DNA of 64,000 nucleotides from Roseateles_E cavernae (GTDB taxonomy: Bacteria > Pseudomonadota > Gammaproteobacteria > Burkholderiales > Burkholderiaceae_C): positions 620,001 to 684,000 of the forward strand of contig NZ_JBDPLH010000002.1 in assembly GCF_040187885.1 (NCBI RefSeq), written 5' to 3'. Below are positions 17,297-26,493 of this stretch, one piece after another (within the stretch, counting starts at the first letter, position 1; each line of letters starts with the position of its first letter). The position numbers were made by a program, and so were the translations under genes. The notes beneath the pieces were generated by a model, which saw only the letters and a list, made by a program, of their open reading frames with translations, searched no databases and had not been told where the DNA came from.

Positions 17297-18217
17297 ATGG
17301 AAAGCTATGCACTGCTGGTCGCTGCCGCGATGAACGCCGGCACCTTGCTGGCCATCGCCGCGCTGGGCCTCTTGATCAACGAGCGGGCCGGCATCGTCAA
17401 CCTCGGCGCCGAGGGCATGATGCTGGTGGCGGCCATCGCCGGCTTCGCCACCGCGGTCCACACCGGCAGCGATGTGCTGGCCTTCGCGGCCGGCATGGGG
17501 GCAGGGGCGCTGATGGCAGGTGCCTTCGGCGTGCTGGTGATCTGGCTCAACACCAACCAGTACGCGGCCGGCCTGGCGCTGAGCCTGTTCGGCAGCGGTT
17601 TCTCGGCCTTTGTCGGCATCGGCTATGTGCAGGAGAAACTGCTGGAGCGGCCGCGCTTTGCGCTGCCCTGGCTGGGCGATATCCCGCTGCTGGGCCCGGC
17701 GCTGTTCCGCCAGCATCCCGTCGTCTATCTGGCGATCGCGCTGACGGTGTTGCTGGCCTGGTTCCTCTACCGCTCGCGCGCGGGCCTGGTGCTGCGCGCG
17801 GTCGGCGAGTCGCCCGAGTCGGCCCATGCGCTGGGCTATCCGGTGCGGCGCATCCGGCTGGCTGCGGTGATGAGCGGCGGCGCGCTGTGCGGGCTGGCCG
17901 GCGCCTATGTCTCGGTGATCTACACCCCGCTGTGGGTCGAAGGCATGATGGCCGGCAAGGGCTGGATCGCGCTGGCGCTGACGACCTTCGCGACCTGGCG
18001 CCCGGCACGCGTCTTGCTCGGCGCTTATCTGTTCGGCTTTGTCACGATGCTGCAGTTCCATCTGCAGGGCCAGGGCGTGCAGATCGCCAGCCAGTTCCTG
18101 TCGATGCTGCCCTATCTGTCCACCATCGCGGTGCTGGTGCTGATCTCCAGCAACGCGAGCTTCATCCGTGCCAATATGCCGGCCTCGCTGGGCAAGCCGT
18201 TTTTTCCGGGTTCCTGA
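17297..18217 (+). CDS. BMP-type ABC importer permease 2
   Basis: A 306-residue, very hydrophobic protein with about eight membrane segments. LLINERAGIVNLGAEGMMLV is the counterpart of the motif in permease 1, and the two normally heterodimerise (NupP/NupQ). The start lies two bases after the stop of permease 1. A second conserved loop, LRAVGESPESAHALGYPVRR, should contact the ATPase. Confidence 0.92.
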   Translation: MESYALLVAAAMNAGTLLAIAALGLLINERAGIVNLGAEGMMLVAAIAGFATAVHTGSDVLAFAAGMGAGALMAGAFGVLVIWLNTNQYAAGLALSLFGSGFSAFVGIGYVQEKLLERPRFALPWLGDIPLLGPALFRQHPVVYLAIALTVLLAWFLYRSRAGLVLRAVGESPESAHALGYPVRRIRLAAVMSGGALCGLAGAYVSVIYTPLWVEGMMAGKGWIALALTTFATWRPARVLLGAYLFGFVTMLQFHLQGQGVQIASQFLSMLPYLSTIAVLVLISSNASFIRANMPASLGKPFFPGS

Positions 18218-18245
18218 CCGAAACAATGCAACTGTGGAGAGTGCA

Positions 18246-19421
18246 ATGAGCATCAAGAAGAGCAAACGCGATCTGCTGAAACTGGCCGGCTGGTCCTCGC
18301 TGGCCGCCACCGCCGCCCTGGTCGGCTGCGGCAAGAAGGAGGAGGCCGCGCCGGCCGCCGATGCCGCCTCGGCTCCGGCCTCGGCCGCCGCCCCGGCCAA
18401 GCCCGAGCCGCTAAAGATCGCCTTCGCCTATGTCGGCCCGGTCGGCGATGGCGGCTGGACCTTTGCGCATGACAACGGCCGCAAGGCGGTCGAGAAGGAA
18501 TTCGGCGACAAGATCGTCACCAGCTATGTCGAGAAGGTGCCCGAGTCGGCCGATGCCGAGCGGGTCTTCCGCGATATGGTGGGGCAGGGCAACAAGCTGA
18601 TCTTCGGCACCACCTTCGGCTATATGGAGCCGATGATGAAGGTCGCGCCCGATGCCAAAGACGTCAAGTTCGAGCACGCCACCGGCTACAAGCAGGCCGA
18701 GAACCTGCGCAGCTACGACTCGCGCACCTACGAGGGCGCCTATATGGCCGGCGTGATCGCCGGCAAGATGACCAAGAGCAACACGCTGGGTGTGGTCGGC
18801 TCTATCCCGATTCCCGAGGTGATCCGCAATATCAACAGCTTCACGCTGGGCGCGCAGAGCACCAATCCGAAGATCAAGGTCAAGGTGGTCTGGGTCAACG
18901 AGTGGTTCAACCCGCCCAAGGAAACCGAGGCCGCGCAAAGCCTGATCAACGGCGGCGCCGATGTGCTGATGCAGAACACCGACTCGTCGGCCGTGCTGCA
19001 GACCGCCGAGAAGAACGGCAAATACGCCTTCGGCTGGGATTCGGACATGACGGCCTACGGCCCCAAGGCCCACCTGGGCTCGGCCATCATCAACTGGGCG
19101 CCTTACTACATCGCCTCGGTGCGCGAGGCGCTGGACGGCAAGTGGACGGCCGGCGCCGGCAAGCATGCCTGGTGGGGCGTCAAGGAAGGCGCGATCGATA
19201 TGGTCTCGATCAACGAGGTCGTGCCGGCCGAGGTCAAGGCCCAGATCGACACGATACGTGCCGGCCTGAAGGACGGCTCCTTCTCGATCTGGAAAGGCCC
19301 GATCACCGGCCAAGACGGCAAGCCGGTGCTCAAGGACGGCGAGGTCGCCGACGACAAGTTCCTGTCGGGCGTGAACTTCTATATCAAGGGCGTCGAGGGC
19401 AAGGTGCCCAGCGGCAAGTAA
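18246..19421 (+). CDS. BMP family lipoprotein, substrate-binding protein of the purine importer
   Basis: About 391 residues. The lipoprotein signal ends at an Ala-Leu-Val-Gly-Cys lipobox (Cys28), followed by an Ala-rich linker. The signal's KRDLLK stretch resembles, but does not match, a twin-arginine motif. The mature domain is of the BMP/PnrA type: it starts IAFAYVGPVGDGGWTFAHDN and later reads FGTTFGYMEPMMKVA. Relatives bind nucleosides or, as the guaD linkage suggests here, purine bases. GGAGAG precedes the ATG. It ends the operon, before a strong hairpin. Confidence 0.93.
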   Translation: MSIKKSKRDLLKLAGWSSLAATAALVGCGKKEEAAPAADAASAPASAAAPAKPEPLKIAFAYVGPVGDGGWTFAHDNGRKAVEKEFGDKIVTSYVEKVPESADAERVFRDMVGQGNKLIFGTTFGYMEPMMKVAPDAKDVKFEHATGYKQAENLRSYDSRTYEGAYMAGVIAGKMTKSNTLGVVGSIPIPEVIRNINSFTLGAQSTNPKIKVKVVWVNEWFNPPKETEAAQSLINGGADVLMQNTDSSAVLQTAEKNGKYAFGWDSDMTAYGPKAHLGSAIINWAPYYIASVREALDGKWTAGAGKHAWWGVKEGAIDMVSINEVVPAEVKAQIDTIRAGLKDGSFSIWKGPITGQDGKPVLKDGEVADDKFLSGVNFYIKGVEGKVPSGK

Positions 19422-19428
19422 GCCAACA

Positions 19429-19460
19429 CTGCCCCCCCGCGCGCTTTGTGCGGGGGGCAG
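19429..19460 (+). terminator. Strong GC hairpin after the purine importer operon
   Basis: CTGCCCCCC(C)GC pairs with GCGGGGGGCAG across a short loop, eight bases after the BMP stop codon. The stem is very stable but has no following T-run, so termination would rely on hairpin strength or Rho, or the hairpin may instead protect the 3' end. Confidence 0.6.
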
Positions 19461-19576
19461 GTCGGCCCCGCGAATCCGCAGTCCGTCAGAAACCCTGTGC
19501 GGCCGCGGGGCCGGTCTCTCTATAGTCCGCGTCTTACCGGCTGCATGCAGCGGGGATCAGTGACAAGGAGAGACGA

Positions 19577-21493
19577 TTGAACATCCGTATCCACAAGGCC
19601 GCACTGCTGGCCGGCTGCCTGATGCTGGCCGGCGCCTCGGCGCTGGCGGCCCCGGCGACTCCGAAGCCTGCGGCCGAGCACGGCAAGGCCGTCAAGCGCT
19701 ACAGCATCGAGCAGTTCATGGCGACGACCCGCATCAGCGGCGCCTCGTTCTCGGCCGATGAAAAACGCATCCTGTTCTCCAGCAATGCCTCGGGCATCGT
19801 CAATGTCTACAGCATGGCGGTGGCCGGCGGCGAGCCGCAGGCGCTGACCCGCTCGACCACCGACAGCAATTACGCGGTCAGCTACTTCCCGGCCGACGAC
19901 CGCGTGCTGTTCACCCGCGACCAGGGCGGCAACGAGCAGAACCATCTCTATGTGCGCGAGCTCGACGGCAGTGAGAAAGACCTGACCCCCGGCGACAAGC
20001 TCAAGGCCATCTTCGCCGGCTGGGCCCATGACGACAGCGCCTTCTATGTCGCGACCAATGAGCGCGATGCGCGCTTTCACGACCTCTACCGCGTCGACAC
20101 CAAGACCTATGCCCGCAGCCTGGTCTACAAGAACGAGCAGGGCCTGAGCGTCAGCGAGATCAGCCGCGACGGCCGCTGGATCGCGCTGGTCAAGACCAAC
20201 ACGACGGCCGATTCGGACGTCTATCTCTACGACACCCAGACCCAGCAGACGACGCACATCACGCCGCACCAGGGCGTCGCCTCCTTCGAGGCGGCCAGCT
20301 TCACGCCGGACTCCAAGCGCCTGCTGCTGCTGTCCAACGAGGGCAGCGAGTTCAGCCGCCTGGTGGCGTATGAGCTGGCAAGCGGCGCCAAGAGCGAGTT
20401 CGAGAAGGCGGACTGGGACATCCTGTTCAGCGAGTACTCGCGCGACGGGCGCTACCGCGTCACCGGCATCAATGCCGATGCCAGCGTGCAGGTGCGCCTC
20501 AGCGGGCCGGACGGCAAACCGCTGGCCCTGCCCAAGCTGCCCGAGGGCCAGATCCGCGGCCCGCGCTTCTCGCGCAGCGGCAAGCAACTGGCTTTCTATG
20601 TCAACGGCGACCGCGCGCCCAGCAATCTCTTCGTCTACGACCTCGGCAGCAAGCAGGTCCGCCAGCTGACGCAAAGCCTGTCCAAGGCGATCGACCCGAA
20701 CGATCTGGTCGAGGCCCGCATCGTGCGCTTCAAGTCCTTCGACGGCCTGGTGATCCCCTCGGTCTATTACGAGCCCAAGGGCGCCTCGGCCAAGCACAAG
20801 GTGCCGGCCGTGGTGCTGGTGCACGGCGGCCCCGGCGGCCAGACCACGCGCGGCTACTCGGTGTTGTCGCAATACCTGGCCAACCAGGGCTATGCGGTGC
20901 TGGGCATCAACAACCGCGGCAGCTCCGGCTATGGCAAAAGCTTCTATATCGCCGATGACGGCAAGCATGGCCGCGAGCCGCTGTGGGACTGCATCGAGGC
21001 CAAGACCTGGCTCGCCAGCACCGGCGTGATCGACCCCGAGCGCATCGCCATCATGGGCGGCTCCTACGGCGGCTATATGACCCTGGCGGCGCTGGCCTTC
21101 CGGCCCGAGGCCTTCAAGGTGGGCGTGGACATCTTCGGCGTCTCCAACTGGCTGCGCACCCTGGAATCGATCCCGCCTTACTGGGAGAGCTTCCGCCAGG
21201 CGCTCTATCAGGAGGTCGGCGATCCGGTCAAGGACAAGGACTTCCTGATCGCCACCTCGCCGCTGTTCCACGCCAAGAACATCCGCGTGCCGCTGCTGGT
21301 GGTGCAGGGCGCCAACGATCCGCGCGTCATCAAGCCGGAGAGCGACGAGATCGTCGAGGCGGTCAAGAAGAACGGCGTGCCGGTCGACTACCTGGTGTTC
21401 GACGACGAGGGCCATGGCTTCGCGAAGAAGAAGAACGAGGCCGAGGCCTTCCGGCGCATCGTCGAGTTCCTCGACAAGCACCTGAAGGGCTGA
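19577..21493 (+). CDS. S9 family prolyl oligopeptidase-like peptidase, secreted
   Basis: A 638-residue protein. A signal peptide (MNIRIHKAALLAGCLMLAGA) is followed by a seven-bladed propeller region (about residues 40-370) and an alpha/beta-hydrolase domain. The catalytic triad is Ser496 in GGSYGGY, Asp581 in GANDPRV and His613 in DEGHGF. It probably cleaves oligopeptides in the periplasm. The start codon is TTG, supported by an ideal AAGGAG six bases upstream; no ATG fits. TATAGT at 19521-19526 may be a -10 element. Its stop overlaps the next ATG by one base (TGATG). Confidence 0.93.
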   Translation: MNIRIHKAALLAGCLMLAGASALAAPATPKPAAEHGKAVKRYSIEQFMATTRISGASFSADEKRILFSSNASGIVNVYSMAVAGGEPQALTRSTTDSNYAVSYFPADDRVLFTRDQGGNEQNHLYVRELDGSEKDLTPGDKLKAIFAGWAHDDSAFYVATNERDARFHDLYRVDTKTYARSLVYKNEQGLSVSEISRDGRWIALVKTNTTADSDVYLYDTQTQQTTHITPHQGVASFEAASFTPDSKRLLLLSNEGSEFSRLVAYELASGAKSEFEKADWDILFSEYSRDGRYRVTGINADASVQVRLSGPDGKPLALPKLPEGQIRGPRFSRSGKQLAFYVNGDRAPSNLFVYDLGSKQVRQLTQSLSKAIDPNDLVEARIVRFKSFDGLVIPSVYYEPKGASAKHKVPAVVLVHGGPGGQTTRGYSVLSQYLANQGYAVLGINNRGSSGYGKSFYIADDGKHGREPLWDCIEAKTWLASTGVIDPERIAIMGGSYGGYMTLAALAFRPEAFKVGVDIFGVSNWLRTLESIPPYWESFRQALYQEVGDPVKDKDFLIATSPLFHAKNIRVPLLVVQGANDPRVIKPESDEIVEAVKKNGVPVDYLVFDDEGHGFAKKKNEAEAFRRIVEFLDKHLKG

Positions 21494-22440
21494 TGACCGC
21501 GCCCGACACCAGCCGGCGCCAGTACGCGCGGCGCATGAACCGGGTGCTGGACCATATCGATGCGCACCTGGACAGCCCGCTGGACCTGGAAGCGCTGGCC
21601 GCGCTGGCGCATTTCTCGCCCTTCCATTTCCACCGCCTGTTCGCGGCCTGGATGGGCGAGACCCTGGGCGCCTATCTGCAGCGGCGGCGCCTGGAGGCGG
21701 CCGCGCAAGGCCTGACCCTGATGCCGGAAGCCTCGGTGCTGCAGGTGGCGCTGCGTGTCGGTTTCGGCTCGGGCGAGGCTTTCGCGCGCGCCTTCAAGCT
21801 GCATTTCGGCTGCACGCCCACGGCCTGGCGCGCCGGGTCGACCGAGCGCTGGGGCCGCTATCTGCAGGCCCAGCGCGAGCAGCTGGCGCAACTCCGCAAG
21901 CTCGATCAGGACGGGCGGAGCGTCGGCTCCGAAGATGGCGACTCCCGCAACTTCATCGAGTCACACAGCATGCAAGTCGAGATCAAGACCCTGGCGCCGC
22001 AGCGCATCGCCTATCTGCGCTATATCGGCGCCTACGGCCCGGCCGTCACCCAGTTCTGGGGCGAGAAAGTCGCGCCCTGGATGCAGGCCGAGGGCCTGCT
22101 CGGCCGGCCCAGCTATGGCATCAGCCATGACGATCCCAGCGTCACGCCGGCCGATCGCTGCCGCTACGACGCGGCCGTGGCCGTGCCGCCCGACTACCAG
22201 GCCAGCGGCGAGGCCAGCATCACCGAGCTGCCCGGCGGGCGCTATGCGGTGGCGCGCTTCGAGGGCAGCGGCGCCGAGATCGGCGCGGCCTGGTCCGCGC
22301 TGTTCCGCGAGTGGCTGCCCAGCTCCGGCCTGCGCTGCGACGGCCGGCCCTGCTTCGAGCACTATGCCGACGAGAACAGCTACGACCCGGCGACCGGCCG
22401 CTTCAGTTGCGAAATCTGCATTCCGGTGGTCAAGCTCTGA
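21493..22440 (+). CDS. AraC family regulator with GyrI-like effector domain
   Basis: A 315-residue protein. The N-terminal 110 residues hold the two helix-turn-helices of AraC/XylS (LDLEALAALAHFSPFHFHRL and VALRVGFGSGEAFARAFKLH). From about residue 155 onward there is a GyrI-like/SOUL-type ligand-binding domain beginning MQVEIKTLAPQRIAYLRYIG. This order is that of the Rob/SoxS-like effector-binding regulators. It is translationally coupled to the S9 peptidase. The effector is unknown. It is convergent with the TonB receptor gene. Confidence 0.9.
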   Translation: MTAPDTSRRQYARRMNRVLDHIDAHLDSPLDLEALAALAHFSPFHFHRLFAAWMGETLGAYLQRRRLEAAAQGLTLMPEASVLQVALRVGFGSGEAFARAFKLHFGCTPTAWRAGSTERWGRYLQAQREQLAQLRKLDQDGRSVGSEDGDSRNFIESHSMQVEIKTLAPQRIAYLRYIGAYGPAVTQFWGEKVAPWMQAEGLLGRPSYGISHDDPSVTPADRCRYDAAVAVPPDYQASGEASITELPGGRYAVARFEGSGAEIGAAWSALFREWLPSSGLRCDGRPCFEHYADENSYDPATGRFSCEICIPVVKL

Positions 22441-22452
22441 GCCTGACCGGGG

Positions 22453-24738
22453 CTAGAGCTTGATCTCCAGCCGCAGCTGCCAGTTCATGAATGTGCGGCC
22501 GTAGTTCTCGCTCGTGATGGACTTGTCGGCCGTCGTGATCACGCTGCCGGTGTCGTAGTCCAGCGGCGCCAGATTGCCGCCGGACAGGCGCAACGCGGTG
22601 CTGCGGTTGATGTTCCACAGCGCGAAGGCGTCGATGACCTGGCGGCGCGGCGCGCTGCTGGACTGGATCAGGGTCTGCTGGATGGTCGTGGCCGGCACCC
22701 AGTTGACGCTGGCACCCAGGGTCAGCGGCAGGCTGCGCAGCCGGTAGTCGGCGCCCAGATTGGCGGTGTAGCGGGGCTGCTGGTCCAGCGTGTTGTTGGG
22801 GCCGGGGATGCCGTCGACCTTGGAGCGGAAGAAGCTGATATTGCTGCGCAGCGAGACGGGCAGGGCGTCTTCGATGAACTCGTCGAGCCGGAACTTGGCC
22901 TCCAGCTCGATGCCGCGCGTGACGGCCTTGCCGATATTGCTGGGCCGCGCCACCCAGCGCGGCTCGGTGGACCAGGATACGGTCTCCAGCGTGGTGGTCG
23001 TGCGTATCAGATCCTTGATGCGGCGCGCGAAGACGCTGACGCTGAGCACCCCGCCCTTGCTCAGATAGCGCTCCAGCGCCAGGTCGATGCCGGTGGCCAG
23101 CTCGGGCTTCAGATCGGGGTTGCCGACCCGGTCCGCATAGTTGGGTTCGTTGGCGCCGCCGGGGAACTGGGCATTGATCACCGGGCGGGCGATCAGGTCC
23201 TGGGTGTTGGGGCTGCGGTAGCTGCGCGTCAGGCTCATGCGGACCTGGTCGCGGCTCTTCTCGTCGGGCTTCCAGACCGCATGCAGCAGCGGGGTCCAGA
23301 CCGAAGAGTCGTTCTTGACGTTGTAGTTGCGCGCATCGCTTTCGGTGCGTATGCCCTCCCAGCGCAGGCCGGCATAGGCCGACCAGTTGGCGTTGTGCTT
23401 CCACTCGTCCTGCGCATAGGCGGCCAGGCGCAGGCTGGAGGCCTCGAACTCGTCGCCGAACTCCTCCAGCGCCATCACCCGCATGCCGTCCATCAGGCTG
23501 CGCCGGGTCTGGCTGCGGCGGTTGCCCTCGGCCTCCAGGCCGGCCACCAGGCTGTGCTCCTCGGCCATCAGGTGCGAGAGCTTGGCGCCCAGGTTCCAGG
23601 AGCGGTCGCGGTTGCGGCTGGCCTCCAGCTGGTCGGGCAGCGGCTCGTTCTTGAGCCATTCGCGGCGCAGGCTCTCGCTGTCCATATCGGCGCGGCCGAT
23701 GGCGCCGCGCAGCTCCAGCCGCGTGTCCTCGCCGAGCCGCCGACTCAGCGTGCCATTCAGGCGCAGCAGGCTGAAGTCGCTGTCATTGCGGGTCTGCGCG
23801 GTGTCGTAGTGCAGCATCCCGTTGCTGGCGTCCTGTCGGCGCAGGCTGCTGCTGGTGCCCTTGGCGGCCGCCAGCATCGGCATCAGGGTCAGCGTGTCGC
23901 CACCGGCGAGCCGCCACTGGATGCGGGCGTTCAGATTGACGCGGCGGCGATCATCCTCGCTCTGGCCGGTGTTGCGCTGCTCGTTGAGGATCAGGCCGTC
24001 CGAGAGGCGGCGGGTCGTGGCCAGGCTGTCGGCATCGTCGCGCCGCTTGCTCTCGCCGGCATTGACCGAGAGGCTGTAGGCGCTGCCCTCATCGTCGAGC
24101 TTGTCGTTGCGGGTCCAGGAGAATTGCGGGCTGACGACGCCGCGCTCGCCGGCCAGCGCCAGCGCCACATCGTTGATCTTTTTCTGCAAGGCCTCGCGCA
24201 GCACGATATTGATCGTGCCGGCCACCGCGCGGGCGCCGTACTCGGCGGTCGGCGCGCGCATCACCTCGATGCGCTCGATCTGGTCGGGCGGCAGCTCCTC
24301 CAGCGAGAAGCTCGGTGGCATGCGCTCGCCGTTGACCAGGATCTGCGTGTAGCCGCCGCCCATGCCGCGCATGCGCACGCCGCCGCCGCGCCCGGGACGG
24401 CCGCCGAGGGTGACGCCGGGCAGGCGCTTGAGCGTGTCGGCCACGCTGGGATCACCGAAGCGGTCCAGCTCCTCGCGGCCGATGATGATCTTGGAGGCGG
24501 TGGAGGCGCGGCGCTGCACCGTGTCGCTGGGGCCGCCCTGGATCTGCACCCGGTCGAGCTGCTCGGGGCTGGCGGTCGGCGGGCGTGCCGGTCGCCGCTG
24601 CGGGGCGGGCGACGGCGGCTTGGCCGCCGGGGCGCTGTCGGACGTGCCCTGGGCCTGGGCGGCCCAGGGCAGCAGGCTCAGCGCAAGGCTCAGGACCAGG
24701 GGGCGGAATGGCGGACGACGGAATGGGCTGGACGGCAT
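22453..24738 (-). CDS. TonB-dependent outer-membrane receptor
   Basis: About 761 residues. A signal peptide (PLVLSLALSLLPWAAQAQ) is followed by a Pro/Ala-rich linker and a TonB-box-like stretch DRVQIQG. The plug domain includes RLPGVTLGGRPGRGGGVRMR and the segment IERIEVMRAPTAEYGARAVA. A 22-strand barrel follows, ending in an aromatic-poor but typical LRLEIKL terminus. The ligand cannot be inferred: it has no riboswitch or Fur-like site that I can see. The start at 24738 begins a clean signal peptide; an ATG 17 codons upstream is less likely. It follows the serine hydrolase gene on the same strand. Confidence 0.92.
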   Translation of the reverse strand: MPSSPFRRPPFRPLVLSLALSLLPWAAQAQGTSDSAPAAKPPSPAPQRRPARPPTASPEQLDRVQIQGGPSDTVQRRASTASKIIIGREELDRFGDPSVADTLKRLPGVTLGGRPGRGGGVRMRGMGGGYTQILVNGERMPPSFSLEELPPDQIERIEVMRAPTAEYGARAVAGTINIVLREALQKKINDVALALAGERGVVSPQFSWTRNDKLDDEGSAYSLSVNAGESKRRDDADSLATTRRLSDGLILNEQRNTGQSEDDRRRVNLNARIQWRLAGGDTLTLMPMLAAAKGTSSSLRRQDASNGMLHYDTAQTRNDSDFSLLRLNGTLSRRLGEDTRLELRGAIGRADMDSESLRREWLKNEPLPDQLEASRNRDRSWNLGAKLSHLMAEEHSLVAGLEAEGNRRSQTRRSLMDGMRVMALEEFGDEFEASSLRLAAYAQDEWKHNANWSAYAGLRWEGIRTESDARNYNVKNDSSVWTPLLHAVWKPDEKSRDQVRMSLTRSYRSPNTQDLIARPVINAQFPGGANEPNYADRVGNPDLKPELATGIDLALERYLSKGGVLSVSVFARRIKDLIRTTTTLETVSWSTEPRWVARPSNIGKAVTRGIELEAKFRLDEFIEDALPVSLRSNISFFRSKVDGIPGPNNTLDQQPRYTANLGADYRLRSLPLTLGASVNWVPATTIQQTLIQSSSAPRRQVIDAFALWNINRSTALRLSGGNLAPLDYDTGSVITTADKSITSENYGRTFMNWQLRLEIKL

Positions 24739-24834
24739 GGAGACGAGCGCGGGCCTCGAAGCTGGAGGATGGCGGGCGAAGCATCTCATGCCCGCAGCGG
24801 GCTCTCGCCGTGCCGCTGCCGGGTTTAAGTTTCT

Positions 24835-26424
24835 TTACAGAGCTGTGTGTCTTTTGAAGCGCAAACCCTTGATGCGGGCGCTGTCCACGATCAAGTCGCT
24901 GACGGCCTGGTCATGGCCGTACTCGGCCCGCAAGAGCAGATGGGTGGGTGCCCAGTAGCCGGCACCGCGCAGCTCGAACAGCCGATCGTCCAGGCCGTGC
25001 AGGGTCCAGGCCTGCTGCGCCTTCAGCAGCGGCCCCTGGACCCAGACGCGCAGACCCTGTTCATGGGCCTCGATGCGCCACCGCGTCGCGATGTCCTCGC
25101 ACCAGTAGTCGCCGGCCAGCCCGGCCGGCAGCGCCGCCCGGCTCGTGACGCGCCGGCAGTCGACGCTGCGGCCGGCGCCCATGCCCAGCCGCAGGCCACC
25201 GTCCTGCTGCAGACCCAGCAGCTCGAACTCATAGGCGCCGCGCAGCGGCAGCCAGCGGCCATCGGCCTCGGGCTGCAGCTCGAAGCTGGCCCCCCATTGC
25301 TGGGCCATCAGCCGCCCGCCCTGCAGGCTCAGCTCGAAGAGCTGGCCCTGCTCGGCGTTCAGCCATGTGCCGAGCAGGGCCGCTGCGGCATCCGGGCGGG
25401 GCACCGGCGCCGGCCGGCCCAGCACCAGCCGGGCGATGTCGCGGGCGATCTTGTAGGGGTTCTGCGCGCCGTCATTGCTGATCACGACCACGGCCAGCTG
25501 CGCCTCGGGCAGCAGCAGGAACTCGGTGCGGTAGCCGGGCCACAGGCCGCCATGGCCCAGCGCCGCGAATTCGTCCAGGCGGCTGTGTTCCAGGCCATGG
25601 GCATAGGGCGAGTCCGCGCCCTGGTTCAGCGGCACCCGCGCGCCCAGCGCCTCGGCCAGATCGGCCACGCCCGGCGTCGGCTTCAGCAGATGGGCGGCCC
25701 ACAGCAGCAGGTCCGGCACGCTGGAGACCAGGCCGCCTTCGCCGCCATGCTCGAAGCCGTGCTGGGCGCGCCGCCAGCCGCCTTGACCATCCGGCAGATA
25801 GGGTGAGGCCAGGCCAGGCAGCGGCACATCGCTCTCGACCAGCATCGCGGTCGAGCCCATGCCCAGCGGGCTGAAGAACTCGGCCTGCAGCAAGGCATCC
25901 AGACTCCGGCCCGAGACCCGCTCGACAATCAGGCCCAGCAGCGCGAAACCGCTATTGCAATAGAGAAAGCGGCTGCCGGGCGCGAAGTTCAGATGGCTGT
26001 TGCGCGCCATCGCGGCCAGCAGGCCGGCCCGGTCGACCCGCTGGTCCAGATTGACGCCGCCCAGGCGCAGCAGCTCCAGCACATCCGGCAGGCCGCTGGT
26101 GTTGCGCATCAGATGGCCTATCGTCACGCGCTCGGGCAGGGCCGCCAGCTCGGGGACATGGCTGCGCACCTCGTCGTCCTGGCTCAGCAGGCCGCGTCGC
26201 TCCAGCAGCAGGGCCGCAGCCACGGTGAACTGCTTGGACACCGAGGCGATGCGAAAGCGCGTGTCGCCGCGGATCGGCGTGAGCTGGCTCAGGCTGGCCA
26301 GGCCGTAGCCCTGGTTCAGCAGCACCTCGCCCTCGCGCAGCACGCCAACGGCAAGACCTGGCACCGCACGACCGGCCAGGTCGGCAAACAGGGCATCGAC
26401 TTTGCTGTGCAGATCGGTCTTCAT
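24835..26424 (-). CDS. Serine hydrolase, beta-lactamase/S12 (D-aminopeptidase-like)
   Basis: About 529 residues. The S12 nucleophile motif SxxK appears as SVSKQF near residue 60, and the second motif is YCNSGFALL, in place of YxN. The N-terminal 330 residues form the penicillin-binding-like domain. The C-terminal 200 residues form an added beta domain, an arrangement resembling D-aminopeptidases of family S12. No signal peptide is evident, so it probably acts in the cytoplasm. ATG at 26424 is favoured because AGGAG lies about nine bases upstream. It lies downstream of rsgA on the same strand. Confidence 0.85.
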   Translation of the reverse strand: MKTDLHSKVDALFADLAGRAVPGLAVGVLREGEVLLNQGYGLASLSQLTPIRGDTRFRIASVSKQFTVAAALLLERRGLLSQDDEVRSHVPELAALPERVTIGHLMRNTSGLPDVLELLRLGGVNLDQRVDRAGLLAAMARNSHLNFAPGSRFLYCNSGFALLGLIVERVSGRSLDALLQAEFFSPLGMGSTAMLVESDVPLPGLASPYLPDGQGGWRRAQHGFEHGGEGGLVSSVPDLLLWAAHLLKPTPGVADLAEALGARVPLNQGADSPYAHGLEHSRLDEFAALGHGGLWPGYRTEFLLLPEAQLAVVVISNDGAQNPYKIARDIARLVLGRPAPVPRPDAAAALLGTWLNAEQGQLFELSLQGGRLMAQQWGASFELQPEADGRWLPLRGAYEFELLGLQQDGGLRLGMGAGRSVDCRRVTSRAALPAGLAGDYWCEDIATRWRIEAHEQGLRVWVQGPLLKAQQAWTLHGLDDRLFELRGAGYWAPTHLLLRAEYGHDQAVSDLIVDSARIKGLRFKRHTAL

Positions 26425-26493
26425 CGCGGGCATCTCCTGAGTCGGGCCAGTGTCGCATGCGGTTCGGGCAGCGCCGTGCGAGCGCCGCACCGC

